64,000 nucleotides of DNA from Streptomyces sp. NRRL WC-3618 (GCF_001280005.1 NZ_LGDW01000348.1:62001-126000), one strand, 5' to 3'. Positions 25,644 to 35,422 are shown, counted from the stretch's first letter. Numbers and translations are program-made. Notes: a model not told the origin generated them from the sequence alone.

Positions 25644-25681
25644 GTGTGGGGCGGCCGGAAGAATCTCCGGCCGCCCCACAC
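25644..25681. terminator. bidirectional terminator hairpin, 15-bp perfect stem
   Basis: GTGTGGGGCGGCCGG (25644-25658) and its exact complement CCGGCCGCCCCACAC (25667-25681) flank an 8-nt loop. It lies between the convergent epimerase (ends 25626) and secreted hydrolase (ends 25711), so it can terminate both. Confidence 0.9.
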
Positions 25682-25710
25682 CTCGTACGACTGACTGCTG
25701 CAACTGGCTG

Positions 25711-27306
25711 CTACGGCTTGGGGGTGGCGTGCGGGGTGCAGGTCACGTCCGCCGCGTCCACCTTGCCGGTGAGCAGGTAGGTGTCGACCCGCGCGTTGAT
25801 GCACGGGTTGACAAGCCCGGTCACGCCGTGGGAGCCCGCGTCCTTCTCCGTGATCAGGCGGGAGCCCTTGAAGCGCTTGTGCAGTTCGACGCCGCCGTCG
25901 TACGGGGTGGCCGCGTCACGCGTGGACTGCACGATCAGCACGGGCGGCAGGCCCTTGCCGGACTTCACGTTCACTGGCGTCTGCTGCTTGACCGGCCAGG
26001 TCGCGCACGGCAGGTTCAGCCAGGCGTTGGCCCAGGTCATGAACGGGTAGTCCTTGTGCAGCCGGGTGTTGTCGCGGTCCCACTTCTTCCAGCTGGTGGG
26101 CCACTTGACGTCGGTGCACTCGACGGCCGTGTAGACGGCGGTGCTGTTCTCGGAGGCCACGTTGCCCGCGGTGTCCGTGAGGTCGGGGGCCGCCGCGTCG
26201 ACGAGCGCCTTGGTGTCCCCGGCGACGTACTTGCTGAACACGGTGGCGACCGGGATCCACGACGAGTCGTAGTACGGGGCGCTCTGGAAGAAGGAGATCA
26301 GCTCGGCCGGTCCGACCAGCCCGCCGATCGGGGCCTTCTTCGCGGTGGCCCGCAACTCCAGCCACTTCGCCTGTACTTGGGCCCGGGTGGTACCCAGGTG
26401 GAAGACGGCGTCGTTCTTCGCGATCCAGTCCTGCCAGTCGTTCCAGCGCGTCTCGAAGGCGACGTCCTGGTCGAGGTTGGCCTCGTACCAGACCTTCTCG
26501 CGGGACGGGTTGACCACACTGTCCGCGATCATCCGGCGGACGTGCCCCGGGTACATCGTCCCGTAGACGGCCGCGATGTACGTCCCGTACGACACACCGA
26601 GGAAGTTGAGCTTCTTCTCCCCCAGCGCGGCACGGATGACGTCCAGGTCGCGCACCGTGTTCGGCGTGGTCATGTACCGGAGCATCTCGCCGCTGCGCTC
26701 GTAGCAGCCCTCCGCGTACTCACGGGCCAGCGTGCGCTGGGCGCGCTTGTCCGCCTCCGAGTCCGGCACCGGGTCCAGCTTGGGCGCCTTCACGAACTCC
26801 TGCGGGTCGACACAGGAGATGGGCGCCGAGTGGCCGACTCCGCGCGGGTCGAAGCCCACGAAGTCGTACGCCTTCGACACGTTGGTCCACAGCGGGTTGT
26901 TCGTCGTGACCCGGCGCGGGAAGCGCAGTCCGGAGGCGCCCGGCCCACCCGGGTTGTAGACGAGCGCGCCCTGCCGGTCCTTCTTCGTCCCCGTGTTGCC
27001 GATGTGGTCGACGGCGAGCTTGATCTGCTTGCCGTACGGCTTCGCGTAGTCGAGCGGCACCGTGACCCAGCCGCACTGGATCGGCTTCTCCAGGCCCCAG
27101 TCGGCCGCGCAGTCCTGCCAGTCGATTCCGGCCTTCGCGGCTCGTGCGGCGGCGATGGTCGCGCCGCGCGTCTCACGGTCCTGGCCATGGCGGGCGTCCG
27201 CGCTGGCCGAGGGCGCCGCGACGGCGCCGGCTATCAGAGTCGCCGTGATGAGCGCTCCGGCGGAACCGAGCGCCGCGGCTCGTTTCGTCGCCTGCGTGCC
27301 TCTCAA
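25711..27306 (-). CDS. secreted alpha/beta hydrolase, tripeptidyl-aminopeptidase (S33) type
   Basis: A 531-residue exported serine peptidase related to Streptomyces tripeptidyl aminopeptidase and SlpD/E. The N-terminal signal peptide (ALITATLIAGAVAAPSASA) is followed by the S33 fold: PGGPGASG oxyanion region, DPRGVGHS, nucleophile Ser in LGVSYGTYIAA, and in the C-terminal TAP-like domain the acid in STRDAATPYDGG and the His in AGSHGVTG. It starts at TTG 27306 with a good GGAGGTCTCAC. It probably trims tripeptides from secreted proteins or peptides outside the cell. Monocistronic, ending at the 15-bp hairpin. Confidence 0.93.
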   Translation of the reverse strand: MRGTQATKRAAALGSAGALITATLIAGAVAAPSASADARHGQDRETRGATIAAARAAKAGIDWQDCAADWGLEKPIQCGWVTVPLDYAKPYGKQIKLAVDHIGNTGTKKDRQGALVYNPGGPGASGLRFPRRVTTNNPLWTNVSKAYDFVGFDPRGVGHSAPISCVDPQEFVKAPKLDPVPDSEADKRAQRTLAREYAEGCYERSGEMLRYMTTPNTVRDLDVIRAALGEKKLNFLGVSYGTYIAAVYGTMYPGHVRRMIADSVVNPSREKVWYEANLDQDVAFETRWNDWQDWIAKNDAVFHLGTTRAQVQAKWLELRATAKKAPIGGLVGPAELISFFQSAPYYDSSWIPVATVFSKYVAGDTKALVDAAAPDLTDTAGNVASENSTAVYTAVECTDVKWPTSWKKWDRDNTRLHKDYPFMTWANAWLNLPCATWPVKQQTPVNVKSGKGLPPVLIVQSTRDAATPYDGGVELHKRFKGSRLITEKDAGSHGVTGLVNPCINARVDTYLLTGKVDAADVTCTPHATPKP

Positions 27307-27494
27307 GTGAGACCTCCCCGTACATAGTTGGTGTCGGTCGGTGACGGGGATCGATCCTTGCCGCTGCGCGGGACCCGTGAACAGGGGGAGACGGCGTTCT
27401 TTACCAATCCGATAAACGGTGAACAGGGTTTCGCTCAGCGGACATTGGGTGCGGTGTGGGGATTTGCCCGCTGATCGGCGGGCGGCCCCGTCGA

Positions 27495-28261
27495 TCAGCC
27501 GCCGCGGGCCGGTTCCAGGATCGCCAAGGCCTCGTCCAATACCCTGCGCAGCCCCAGCGCGTCCGGCGCGACCGCGGTCACCAGTGCGGCGGGTCCGGCG
27601 AGCGGAACGAGCGCGGCGCCCTCCCCCAGCATCCGAGCCTCGACCGGCGCGTCCACGAACTCCGGCCGTACGACGATGAGTTGACCGAGCGCGCGATGCC
27701 CCGCCAGCACGGCCGGCCCGTCCCAGCCGCCCGGCGCCCCGGGTCCGCAGGCCAGCTCCTGGTCGAGGACGACCCGTCCCCCGACCCGCACCGTGAGACG
27801 GCTGCCGAGCCGCCCCGGGTCCTCACCGGAGCGACCGAGCACCTGCTCCTCACGGAACACGAACCGGGCGTCCGGCGCGAGATCGACACGGGTGCCGACA
27901 TACAGCTCGCTGCCCTGGGCGCAGATCAACTGCTCCGGCAGCCAGCGGAGTTCGCCGCCGTCCGCGACAGCGATCCGTACGTCGTAGCGGGCCTCGCCCT
28001 TCGCCTGGCCCGGCAGTGCGATGGTGGCCGCGGCCGACGCGAGATGCAGTCGGGCGCCCTCCCCCACCTCCGCCTCCACAGCGAGGTGGTCGCCGCCGAG
28101 CGGCCCGCTCATGGCGCCGACCAGCATGACGCGGGCCTCGTCGCCGTGCGCCCGGATGCGGCGCAGCGCCAGCGGTCCGTCTCCGTCGAGCACCGGCAGG
28201 GCGGTGCCGCCCCGGCCGTCCGCCCGGGCGACGATCCGCGCGGTGGCCCGTACGCCGACGG

Positions 28262-28265
<4 letters not shown>
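27495..28265 (-). CDS. ureD: urease accessory protein UreD
   Basis: A 256-residue UreD (UreH) protein that binds apo-urease and, with UreF and UreG, forms the nickel-delivery complex. It shows family segments [20 protein letters not shown] and [18 protein letters not shown] 28265 was chosen because it overlaps the ureG stop by 4 bp (ATGA) and because homologues begin near here; an in-frame upstream start at 28298 lies inside ureG. It is the last gene of ureABCFGD. Confidence 0.92.
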
Positions 28266-28942
<677 letters not shown>

Positions 28943-28989
28943 GGATACGACTCCGGTTCTGTTCTCTGTCACTACTGCTGCTGCGTGCC

Positions 28990-29140
28990 GTCCTCGGGGG
29001 CGCTGCCCCCGAACCCCCGCTCCTCAAACGCCGGAGGGGCTGAAATACCAGCGCCGGCCGGCACCTCCAGCCCGTCCGGCGTTTGAGGACGAGGCCCCTT
29101 CAGGGCCGAACGGGGGTTCGGGGGCAGCGCCCCCGAGGAC
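28990..29140. repeat. 151-bp element with 30-bp and nested 14-bp perfect inverted repeats, between ureF and ureG
   Basis: The outer arms 28990-29019 and 29111-29140 are exact 30-bp reverse complements (starting GTCCTCGGGGGCGCTGCCCC), and each arm contains its own GGGGGC-GCT-GCCCCC palindrome. The inner arms CCTCAAACGCCGGA (29022-29035) and TCCGGCGTTTGAGG (29075-29088) are also exact complements. Both motif types recur in Streptomyces intergenic regions as I recall. In this window it occurs once, inside the urease operon, where it could attenuate ureG/ureD or act as an RNA processing site. Confidence 0.85.
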
Positions 29141-29158
29141 GGGCGAAGAAACGCGCCC

Positions 29159-29824
29159 CTAGGACGCGAACAATCGCACCGCCCACCCCGCATGCGCCTC
29201 CGCCCCCACCTCCAGCATCGGCGCCGCAGCCGCGGGCAACGCGTCCACTTCCCCCACGGCCGCCGCCTCCACCGCCCGGTCCACCACCCGGTCCAGCTCC
29301 GGCGCCAACCGCGCCAACACCCCACTCGCATCGAACGGATCAAGGCTCAGCAACCGAACCGTCGCCGTCGCGGGCCCGCTGACGCACTCGTACACGGAGC
29401 AGTACGCCGCGTCCTGTGGCCCCAGCCCCGCCGCCCGCGCCGCGAGCCCCAGGACCACCGGCTGATGCGCGCCCTTGGGGAACTCCCGTGCCAGCGCGTC
29501 GAGTTCCGCCGACGGCCAGGTAGCCCGTGCCGCCCTCATCAACTGCCGCCCCAGCTTCCGCGCGGCGACGCGCAACGCCGGGGACGGAGTGCGCGCGTCC
29601 GCCGCGCCGTCGAGCGCCACCGGATCGACACCACTGGCCGCGGCGGCGGCCAGGGCCGCCGACACGAGCCCCGTCGTGTGCAGCCGCCCCCGGCAGAACT
29701 CCTCCAGGCTCGCGGCCCCCGTGATACGCCCCGCCTTGACGGCGGCCTCGGCCCCGCCGGAGTGCGCGTGCCCTCCGGCGGGGAACCGGCCGTCGGCCAG
29801 GACGAGCAGCGCTGCCCTGCTCAT
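29159..29824 (-). CDS. ureF: urease accessory protein UreF
   Basis: A 221-residue, mostly helical UreF that acts as activator of UreG in nickel loading. Recognisable parts are LLVLADGRFPAGGHAHSGGAE at the N-terminus (the FP-G-HSGG signature), FPKGAHQPVVLGLAARAAG in the middle and RLLSLDPFDASGVLARL near the C-terminus. ATG 29824 follows GGGGAGGG and lies 28 bp after ureC. Downstream lies the inverted-repeat element. Confidence 0.93.
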   Translation of the reverse strand: MSRAALLVLADGRFPAGGHAHSGGAEAAVKAGRITGAASLEEFCRGRLHTTGLVSAALAAAAASGVDPVALDGAADARTPSPALRVAARKLGRQLMRAARATWPSAELDALAREFPKGAHQPVVLGLAARAAGLGPQDAAYCSVYECVSGPATATVRLLSLDPFDASGVLARLAPELDRVVDRAVEAAAVGEVDALPAAAAPMLEVGAEAHAGWAVRLFAS

Positions 29825-29852
29825 CAGGCCCTCCCCTTGACGAACGTGCCCA

Positions 29853-31574
29853 TCAGAAGAGGAAGTACCGCTGGGCCATGGGCAGTTCGGCGGCCGGAGT
29901 GGCCTCGACCAGCTCCCCGTCGATGTGCACGGCGAAGCTGTCGGGGTTGATCCGTACGTCCGGACGCGCGTCGTTCTCCCGCATGTCGGCCTTGGTCACC
30001 GCGCGGGTCGACTCGATCGCGACGAACCGCTTGCCCAGCTGGAGCCGCTCCGGCAGCCCGTCGTCGATCGCCAGCTGCGAGACGAAGTTGAACGAGTTCG
30101 AGGCCGGTGCCCGTCCGATCGCCCCGAACATCGGCCGGGGCAGGATCGGCTGCGGAGTCGGGATCGAGGCGTTCGCGTCGCCCATCTGCGCGTACGCGAT
30201 CTGTCCGCCCTTGATGACGAGATGCGGCTTCACCCCGAAGAACGCGGGCTCCCAGAGGACCAGGTCGGCGAGCTTGCCCGTCTCCACGGAGCCGATCTCC
30301 CGCGCGAGGCCCTGCGCGAGGGCCGGGTTGATCGTGTACTTGGCGACATAGCGACGTACACGGTGGTTGTCGGCACTGCCGTCGCCCGGCAGGGCTCCCC
30401 GGCGCCGCTTCATCACGTGGGCGGTCTGCCAGGTCCGCATGATGACCTCGCCCACCCGCCCCATGGCCTGGGCGTCGGACGAGATGATGGAGATCGCGCC
30501 CAGGTCGTGAAGGATGTCCTCCGCGCCGATCGTCGACGGCCGGATGCGTGACTCGGCGAACGCCAGGTCCTCCGGCACCGCCGCGTTCAGGTGGTGGCAG
30601 ACCATCAGCATGTCGAGGTGTTCCTCGGCGGTGTTGACGGTGTACGGCCGCGTCGGATTCGTCGAGCTCGGCAGGACGTGCGGCTCGGAGACCACGGACA
30701 TGATGTCCGGCGCGTGCCCGCCGCCCGCACCCTCGGTGTGGTACGCGTGGATGCCCCGGCCCGCGATGGCCGCGAGCGTGTCGGCCACGAATCCGGCCTC
30801 GTTGAGGGTGTCCGTGTGGATGGCGACCTGGATGCCCGTGCGGTCGGCGACGGTGAGGGCCGCGTCGATGGCGGCCGGGGTCGAGCCCCAGTCCTCGTGG
30901 ATCTTCAGGCCGAGGGCGCCGCCGCGGATCTGGGAGAGCATCGCGTCGTGCGAGACGGTGTTGCCCTTGCCGAGCAGGCCGAAGTTGAGGGGGTACTGCT
31001 CCATCGCCTCCAGCATCCGGGCGAGATGCCAGGGCCCCGGGGTCACCGTCGTCGCCTTCGAGCCCTCGGCCGGTCCCGTGCCGCCTCCGACGAGGGTCGT
31101 GATGCCCGAGGCGAGCGCCTCGTCGGCGATCTGCGGGCAGATCAGATGGACGTGCGCGTCGATGGCGCCCGCCGTCACGATCCGGCCGTTGCCGGCGATG
31201 ATCTCGGTCTCGGGACCGATGACCAGGTCGGGATGGATCCCGTCCATCGTGTCGGGGTTGCCCGCCTTGCCGATACCGGTGATCCGGCCGTCGCGGATGC
31301 CGATGTCGGCCTTGACGATCCCCCAGTGGTCGACGATCACCGCCCCCGTGATGACCGTGTCCGGGGTGCCGTCCGCGCGCGTGGCGCGCGCCTGGCCCAT
31401 GGACTCGCGGATGACCTTGCCCCCGCCGAACACCGCCTCGTCACCGGCGAGACCCGGACCGCCGGAACGATCCTCCTCGATCTCGATCAGCAGGTCGGTG
31501 TCGGCGAGCCGGATGCGGTCGCCGGTGGTGGGGCCGAACAGGTCGGCGTACGCGGCACGCGAGATCTCAGGCAT
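29853..31574 (-). CDS. ureC: urease alpha subunit
   Basis: A 573-residue catalytic subunit of urease (urea to ammonia and carbamate). All ligands of the dinickel site are present: His141 and His143 (DAHVH), carbamylated Lys224 (GLKIHEDWG), His253, His279 and Asp367 (ISSDAQAMG), plus the flap Cys326-His327 (VCHHLN). ATG 31574 was chosen over the GTG at 31583 because a GGAGG lies 8 nt upstream; it overlaps the ureB stop by 8 bp. The full length and intact motifs predict an active enzyme. Confidence 0.97.
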   Translation of the reverse strand: MPEISRAAYADLFGPTTGDRIRLADTDLLIEIEEDRSGGPGLAGDEAVFGGGKVIRESMGQARATRADGTPDTVITGAVIVDHWGIVKADIGIRDGRITGIGKAGNPDTMDGIHPDLVIGPETEIIAGNGRIVTAGAIDAHVHLICPQIADEALASGITTLVGGGTGPAEGSKATTVTPGPWHLARMLEAMEQYPLNFGLLGKGNTVSHDAMLSQIRGGALGLKIHEDWGSTPAAIDAALTVADRTGIQVAIHTDTLNEAGFVADTLAAIAGRGIHAYHTEGAGGGHAPDIMSVVSEPHVLPSSTNPTRPYTVNTAEEHLDMLMVCHHLNAAVPEDLAFAESRIRPSTIGAEDILHDLGAISIISSDAQAMGRVGEVIMRTWQTAHVMKRRRGALPGDGSADNHRVRRYVAKYTINPALAQGLAREIGSVETGKLADLVLWEPAFFGVKPHLVIKGGQIAYAQMGDANASIPTPQPILPRPMFGAIGRAPASNSFNFVSQLAIDDGLPERLQLGKRFVAIESTRAVTKADMRENDARPDVRINPDSFAVHIDGELVEATPAAELPMAQRYFLF

Positions 31575-31878
31575 CGAGGGCACCTCCGGTCTCCCCGCGC
31601 AGTCCGGGCACGATGCGCGCGCCGGCGAGCGGAACGAGTTGTACGTCGACGGGGATCCCGGGTTCGAAGCGCACGGCGGTACCGGCGGCGATGTTCAGCC
31701 GCTTGCCACGCGCAGCCGCGCGGTCGAACTCCAGGCCGGGATTGGCCTCGGCGAAGTGGTAGTGGGAGCCGACCTGGACGGGCCGGTCGGCGGCGTTCAG
31801 CACGGTCATCGACGTGACCTCGCGGCCCTCGTTGTATGCAACGGGTCCGTCGGCGAACAGGATCTCTCCGGGAATCAC
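31567..31878 (-). CDS. ureB: urease beta subunit
   Basis: A 103-residue beta subunit with the standard opening [20 protein letters not shown] and the motif [18 protein letters not shown]. It is a structural partner of UreA and UreC in the trimeric building block. It starts with GTG 31878, 13 bp after ureA, and its stop overlaps the ureC start. Confidence 0.96.
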   Translation of the reverse strand: MIPGEILFADGPVAYNEGREVTSMTVLNAADRPVQVGSHYHFAEANPGLEFDRAAARGKRLNIAAGTAVRFEPGIPVDVQLVPLAGARIVPGLRGETGGALDA

Positions 31879-31891
31879 GGCAGCCCGCCCC

Positions 31892-32194
31892 TCAGACGAT
31901 CGGGTCGTGGACGGTGACGAGCTTGGTGCCGTCCGGGAAGGTCGCCTCGACCTGGACGTCGTGGATCATCTCGGGGATGCCCTCCATGACGTCTTCCCTG
32001 GTCAGCAGCGTGCGCCCGGAGGACATCAGCTCGGCGACCGTACGGCCGTCACGGGCGCCCTCAAGGATGTGCGAGGTGATCAGCGCGACCGCCTCGGGAT
32101 GGTTCAGCCGGAGCCCACGGGCCCGGCGCTTCTCGGCCACGTCCGCCGCCACATGGATCAGCAGCCTCTCCTGCTCGTGCGGGGTCAGTTGCAC
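31892..32194 (-). CDS. ureA: urease gamma subunit
   Basis: A 100-residue gamma subunit ([19 protein letters not shown] near the start, [28 protein letters not shown]). The GTG at 32194 was chosen because it gives the usual 100 residues and has GAGGTGGGAAGCC upstream; the in-frame ATG at 32209 would consume that ribosome site. It is the first gene of ureABCFGD, about 110 bp downstream of a TetR gene on the same strand. An accumulation of ureC-dependent nitrogen-regulator sites was not looked for. Confidence 0.95.
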   Translation of the reverse strand: MQLTPHEQERLLIHVAADVAEKRRARGLRLNHPEAVALITSHILEGARDGRTVAELMSSGRTLLTREDVMEGIPEMIHDVQVEATFPDGTKLVTVHDPIV

Positions 32195-32305
32195 GGCTTC
32201 CCACCTCATATCCTCGCTCCGGACCGTGCGGGGTCCGGTTGCCCGATGCCACCAAAACCGCTGGTAGCGAGATGGGCACGCTAGTTGGCCGGAGTTTCAA
32301 GGACG

Positions 32306-32956
32306 TTAACCGGCCCGTGATCCACCCGGGTCGCGTCGAGCGGGCCCACCCAAGCTCATCAGACCGCGCAGGCCCTCCTGGAACACGTCGACCGACACGC
32401 CGCCGAAGAGGGCCATTTGCGCGATGAAGCCCTGGGCCGCGGCGATCATGGTCCGGGCGACACTCTCGGCCGGTACGTCGGCACGCATCAGCCCGGCTTC
32501 CTGATAGCGCTCGACCAGCCGCACCCACGGCTCGTGGACCTTGGCGTAGCCCTCGGCGAGCACCTTCGACAGCTCCGCGTCGCGCAGGGTCTCGGCCCAC
32601 ACCTGGACGATCAGCCGGGGGAAGACGGCCACCCCCTTGTGCGTCAGCCCCGGTCGCAGACCCAGCATTCTGCCCATCACCTCGCCCACGATCACGTCCA
32701 ACGGCGGGAGCGGGTTCCGCTCACCCGCCGTCCTGAAGGCGTCCCCGACCTCCTGGAGCACCTCGGTGACGATGGCGGCGATCAGCTCCTCCTTACCGCT
32801 GAAGTAGCGGTAGACGGCTCCGGCGGACAGATCGACCTCCTTGAGCACGTCCTGCATCGACGTGGCATGGAAGCCGTTGCGGGCGAAGCAGAGTGCCGCG
32901 CCGTCGAGGATCTGACGGCGTCGGGCGTCCAGGTGTTCCTGGGATACGCGGGCCAT
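32306..32956 (-). CDS. TetR-family transcriptional regulator
   Basis: A 216-residue TetR repressor with the helix-turn-helix at about 25-48 (NGFHATSMQDVLKEVDLSAG, YRYFSGKEELI). ATG 32956 was chosen; codons upstream to 32995 overlap an operator-like repeat and are not homologous to TetR proteins. It is divergent from the membrane protein at 33114. Two near-identical 21-bp boxes in the gap (32967-32987 and 33025-33045) are probably its binding sites, so it likely controls that gene and itself. The ligand is unknown, possibly a toxic compound. Confidence 0.92.
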   Translation of the reverse strand: MARVSQEHLDARRRQILDGAALCFARNGFHATSMQDVLKEVDLSAGAVYRYFSGKEELIAAIVTEVLQEVGDAFRTAGERNPLPPLDVIVGEVMGRMLGLRPGLTHKGVAVFPRLIVQVWAETLRDAELSKVLAEGYAKVHEPWVRLVERYQEAGLMRADVPAESVARTMIAAAQGFIAQMALFGGVSVDVFQEGLRGLMSLGGPARRDPGGSRAG

Positions 32957-32966
32957 GCCCCACAAA

Positions 32967-33045
32967 CTAAAACGAACATTCCTTCTTGACAACACATCCC
33001 GTCGGCGGGACGGTGGGACCGCACCTAAAACGAACGATCCTTCTT
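32967..33045. promoter_or_regulatory. two 21-bp direct repeats, probable TetR operators
   Basis: CTAAAACGAAC-AT-TCCTTCTT at 32967-32987 and CTAAAACGAAC-GA-TCCTTCTT at 33025-33045 differ in two central bases only. Each has imperfect dyad symmetry (AACGAA...TTCCTT). One box lies 11 bp before the TetR start and the other 69 bp before the divergent membrane-protein start. AT-rich compared with the surroundings. Confidence 0.65.
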
Positions 33046-33113
33046 TTTAGATTCCGGATGAGATCCGCCAGATGAGCTCCGTCAGTCGAGATCCGTCAGA
33101 TTGGAGGGAAACC

Positions 33114-34163
33114 ATGCCTCCCACCACGTCCACCACGTCCACCGCGAGCACCCAGGGGCACCACCGCCGTGTGATCGCCGTCGTCGTCCTGGCCCCCGTC
33201 CTGGTCGCGCTGGCGCTCTGGGCCTTCGCCTGGCCCGCCGCCCGCATCGCGCCTCGCGACCTGCCGCTCGGCGTGGCCGGCCCGGCCGCCGCGGTCACCC
33301 AGGCGGAGCGGCAACTGTCGGCACACGAGGGCGCGTTCGAGATCCACCGCTACGCCGACGAGGCCGCCGCCCGGGAGGCCATCGAGGACCGGACCGTATA
33401 CGGTGCCGTCGTCGTCACGCCCCGGGGCCCGAAGCTGCTGACCGCGTCGGCCGCGAGCCCCGTCGTCGCCCAGATCCTCCAGCAGGCGGTGACCGAACAG
33501 GCGGCGCGGACCGGTGGATCGGGCGCCCAGGTCAGCACCGTCGACGTCGTCCCCGCCGCCGCGAACGACCCGCGCGGCGCCGCCTTCGGTGCGAGCGTGC
33601 TGCCACTGGCGCTCGCCGGTGTGGCCGCCGGCGCCGTGGTCACCTTGCTCGGTCTGCGCGGGGTGCGGGCGGCCGGTGCGCTGGTCGCCGCCGCCGCGCT
33701 GGTCGGGATCACCGCCGCCGCGGTCGCGCACAGCTGGCTCGGCGTGCTCACCGGCGACTGGTGGGCGGAGGCCGGCGCGCTGGGACTGACGGCGCTCGCC
33801 GCGAGCGGCGCGGTCGCCGGACTGGCCGCGCTGCTGGGCACCCCGGGTATCGGCCTCGGCAGCCTGACCGTCGTCCTGCTCGGCAACCCGTTCTCCGGGG
33901 CGACCAGCGCCCCGCGACTGCTGCCCGACCCGGTCGGCACGATCGGTCAGTGGCTGCCGCCGGGTGCGGGCGCCTCACTGCTGCGCTCGGTGTCGTTCTT
34001 CGACGGCGCGGCGGCCCTGGGGCCCGCCCTGACGCTGACCTGGTGGGCGGCGCTGGGCCTGGGTGCGGTGCTGCTGGGCAGCTCGCTCAAGCGCCGTAAG
34101 GAGGACGGGAACAGCGAACCGGCGCCTGCCGTCGCCGAGCGGGAACCGGCCCTCGCGAACTGA
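33114..34163 (+). CDS. membrane protein, YhgE/Pip- or ABC-2-permease-like
   Basis: A 349-residue membrane protein. One N-terminal helix (VIAVVVLAPVLVALALWAFA) is followed by an outer domain of about 130 residues (EIHRYADEAAAREAIEDRTV, then VVVTPRGPKLLTASA). About six C-terminal hydrophobic segments follow (from VLPLALAGVAAGAVVTLLGL to GLGAVLLGSSL) and a charged tail. This topology matches the half-size ABC-2 permease / YhgE-Pip proteins often paired with TetR regulators. No ATPase is adjacent. ATG 33114 follows TTGGAGGGAAACC. An export or stress-resistance role is inferred from the TetR partner only. Confidence 0.8.
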   Translation: MPPTTSTTSTASTQGHHRRVIAVVVLAPVLVALALWAFAWPAARIAPRDLPLGVAGPAAAVTQAERQLSAHEGAFEIHRYADEAAAREAIEDRTVYGAVVVTPRGPKLLTASAASPVVAQILQQAVTEQAARTGGSGAQVSTVDVVPAAANDPRGAAFGASVLPLALAGVAAGAVVTLLGLRGVRAAGALVAAAALVGITAAAVAHSWLGVLTGDWWAEAGALGLTALAASGAVAGLAALLGTPGIGLGSLTVVLLGNPFSGATSAPRLLPDPVGTIGQWLPPGAGASLLRSVSFFDGAAALGPALTLTWWAALGLGAVLLGSSLKRRKEDGNSEPAPAVAEREPALAN

Positions 34164-34191
34164 CCGAACGCATCGAACACACCGGAAGTCG

Positions 34192-34253
34192 GGCGCGACA
34201 AGGACCGGGTGCCCCCGCCGTGGCCGACGGGGGCACCCGGTCCTTGTCGCGCC
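34192..34253. terminator. 26-bp perfect-stem hairpin after the membrane protein gene
   Basis: The left arm 34192-34217 (GGCGCGACAAGGACCGGG...) and right arm 34228-34253 are exact 26-bp reverse complements with a 10-nt loop. It lies 28 bp after the membrane-protein stop and ahead of the convergent antitoxin gene, so it is probably a bidirectional terminator. It is unusually long for one. Confidence 0.85.
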
Positions 34254-34289
34254 ACGCCTTTTCGCGCCACGCCCTGTCGCGCCACACCG
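34245..34289. repeat. three 15-bp tandem repeats adjoining the hairpin
   Basis: TGTCGCGCCACGCCT, TTTCGCGCCACGCCC and TGTCGCGCCACACCG follow each other at 34245, 34260 and 34275. The first overlaps the right arm of the 26-bp hairpin. In the reverse direction the frame reads as repeated MARQGVARKGV-like codons, but no gene fits. Confidence 0.75.
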
Positions 34290-34314
34290 TGTCGGCACCC
34301 CCGCGTCCGTCCGC

Positions 34315-34593
34315 TCAGCGCGCTCCAGGCCTCTGGTGCTCTGCCGCGATGCCGAACCGCTGCCGCTCGACGGGCGCGGCGGCGGCGACCTCCCGGACGC
34401 TGGAGACCGCGCTGATGACCTGCCCCTCCGCCGCGTCGAGCTCGTCGAGGCGTTCCAGGTCGGCCGCGGAGACCAGGGCGACCAAGGGCTTGCCGTGCCG
34501 CGTCACGACGACGCGCTCACCGCCGTACACCACCTTGTTGATCAGGTCGGCGAGTTCAGCCCTGGCTTGCGTCACCGGAATCTCGTAGGCCAT
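34315..34593 (-). CDS. YefM/Phd-family antitoxin without an adjacent toxin
   Basis: A 92-residue type II antitoxin (PhdYeFM fold). The N-terminal DNA-binding part reads MAYEIPVTQARAELADLINK, followed by YGGERVVVTRHGKPLVALVS; the C-terminus, where the toxin normally binds, ends in VERQRFG. ATG 34593 was chosen, with codons upstream to 34767 being spurious. No relE/yoeB/doc-type toxin frame lies on either side: the gene ends at a hairpin region and is divergent from clpP. Such orphan members may act as plain regulators. The 177-bp gap to clpP holds TGTAC(G/A) repeats resembling YefM operators. Confidence 0.88.
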   Translation of the reverse strand: MAYEIPVTQARAELADLINKVVYGGERVVVTRHGKPLVALVSAADLERLDELDAAEGQVISAVSSVREVAAAAPVERQRFGIAAEHQRPGAR

Positions 34594-34721
34594 GTGTTCC
34601 AGCTTAGACCCGCCCTCCAGCACCCCACGTGTCCGGATTTCCCGCGCTTGTGGAGATCCGGACCCACGCGCGGCGCGTGATCGCGGCGAGTTTCGACGAG
34701 AAGAACCCTCGCTTTGCGCTC

Positions 34722-34736
34722 TGTACGTCCTGTACA
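34722..34736. promoter_or_regulatory. paired TGTAC(G/A) motifs in the antitoxin-clpP gap, YefM-operator-like
   Basis: TGTACG (34722-34727) and TGTACA (34731-34736) are spaced 9 bp centre to centre, 35 bp before the clpP start codon. A TGTACA core is what I recall for the operator of E. coli YefM. The sites could let the orphan antitoxin regulate clpP. No experiment in hand. Confidence 0.4.
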
Positions 34737-34770
34737 TTTTTTTACGGAAGCCATCGAGGAGGCGCACGCC

Positions 34771-35415
34771 ATGAACGACTTCGACGACCCGTCAGCCCGT
34801 TATGTCCTGCCCGAGTTCACGGAACGCACCAACAGCGGGAGCCGGACGCTGGATCCGTACTCGAAGCTCCTGGAGGAACGGATCGTCTTTCTGGGGACGC
34901 CGGTCGACGACGTCTCGGCGAACGACGTGATGGCACAGCTCATGCATCTCGAATATCTGGCGCCCGACCGGGACATCTCGCTGTACATCAACTCCCCCGG
35001 CGGCTCGTTCAGCGCGATGACGGCGATCTACGACACGATGCAGTTCGTCACCTGCGATGTGGAGACCACCTGCCTGGGCCAGGCGGCCTCCGCGGCGGCC
35101 GTCCTGCTGGCCGCGGGTACGCCGGGCAAGCGCAGCGCGCTGCCGGGGGCCCGGGTGATGATCCATCAGCCCGCGCTGTCCGAGCCGATCCACGGCCAGG
35201 TGAGCGATCTCGCCATTCAGGCCCTGGAGTTGGACCGGGTCCGTAGCCTGCTGGAAGAGCTGCTCGTACGGCACACCGGCCAGAGCCCGGAGCAGGTCGC
35301 CGCGGACATCGAGCGGGACAAGATCCTGGACGCGCGGGCCGCGCTGGAATACGGGCTGGTCGACCGGATCGTGCCCAGCCGCAAGTCGTCGCACCCCGCC
35401 CCCGGCCCGAGGTGA
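34771..35415 (+). CDS. clpP: ATP-dependent Clp protease proteolytic subunit (paralogue)
   Basis: A 214-residue ClpP with the full triad: Ser107 (GQAASAA), His132 (MIHQP) and Asp183 (IERDK). The active-site context has Ala after the serine where housekeeping ClpPs read [14 protein letters not shown] gives the oxyanion region. ATG 34771 lies behind GAGGAGGCGCACGCC; the 233-residue version from 34714 is unlikely. No second clpP is adjacent, whereas Streptomyces clpP1P2 and clpP3P4 are pairs, so this is probably the single, extra clpP. A small protein gene follows 8 bp downstream. Confidence 0.93.
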   Translation: MNDFDDPSARYVLPEFTERTNSGSRTLDPYSKLLEERIVFLGTPVDDVSANDVMAQLMHLEYLAPDRDISLYINSPGGSFSAMTAIYDTMQFVTCDVETTCLGQAASAAAVLLAAGTPGKRSALPGARVMIHQPALSEPIHGQVSDLAIQALELDRVRSLLEELLVRHTGQSPEQVAADIERDKILDARAALEYGLVDRIVPSRKSSHPAPGPR

Positions 35416-35422
35416 GCCACCG

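Noticed and set aside
30514..31917. 467-codon plus-strand frame over ureC
   Set aside because: Antisense shadow of ureC, which has every catalytic ligand in its own frame.
34714..34770. Longer N-terminus of ClpP
   Set aside because: The added residues lie across the TGTACA motifs and the ribosome site, and ClpP proteins begin near 34771.
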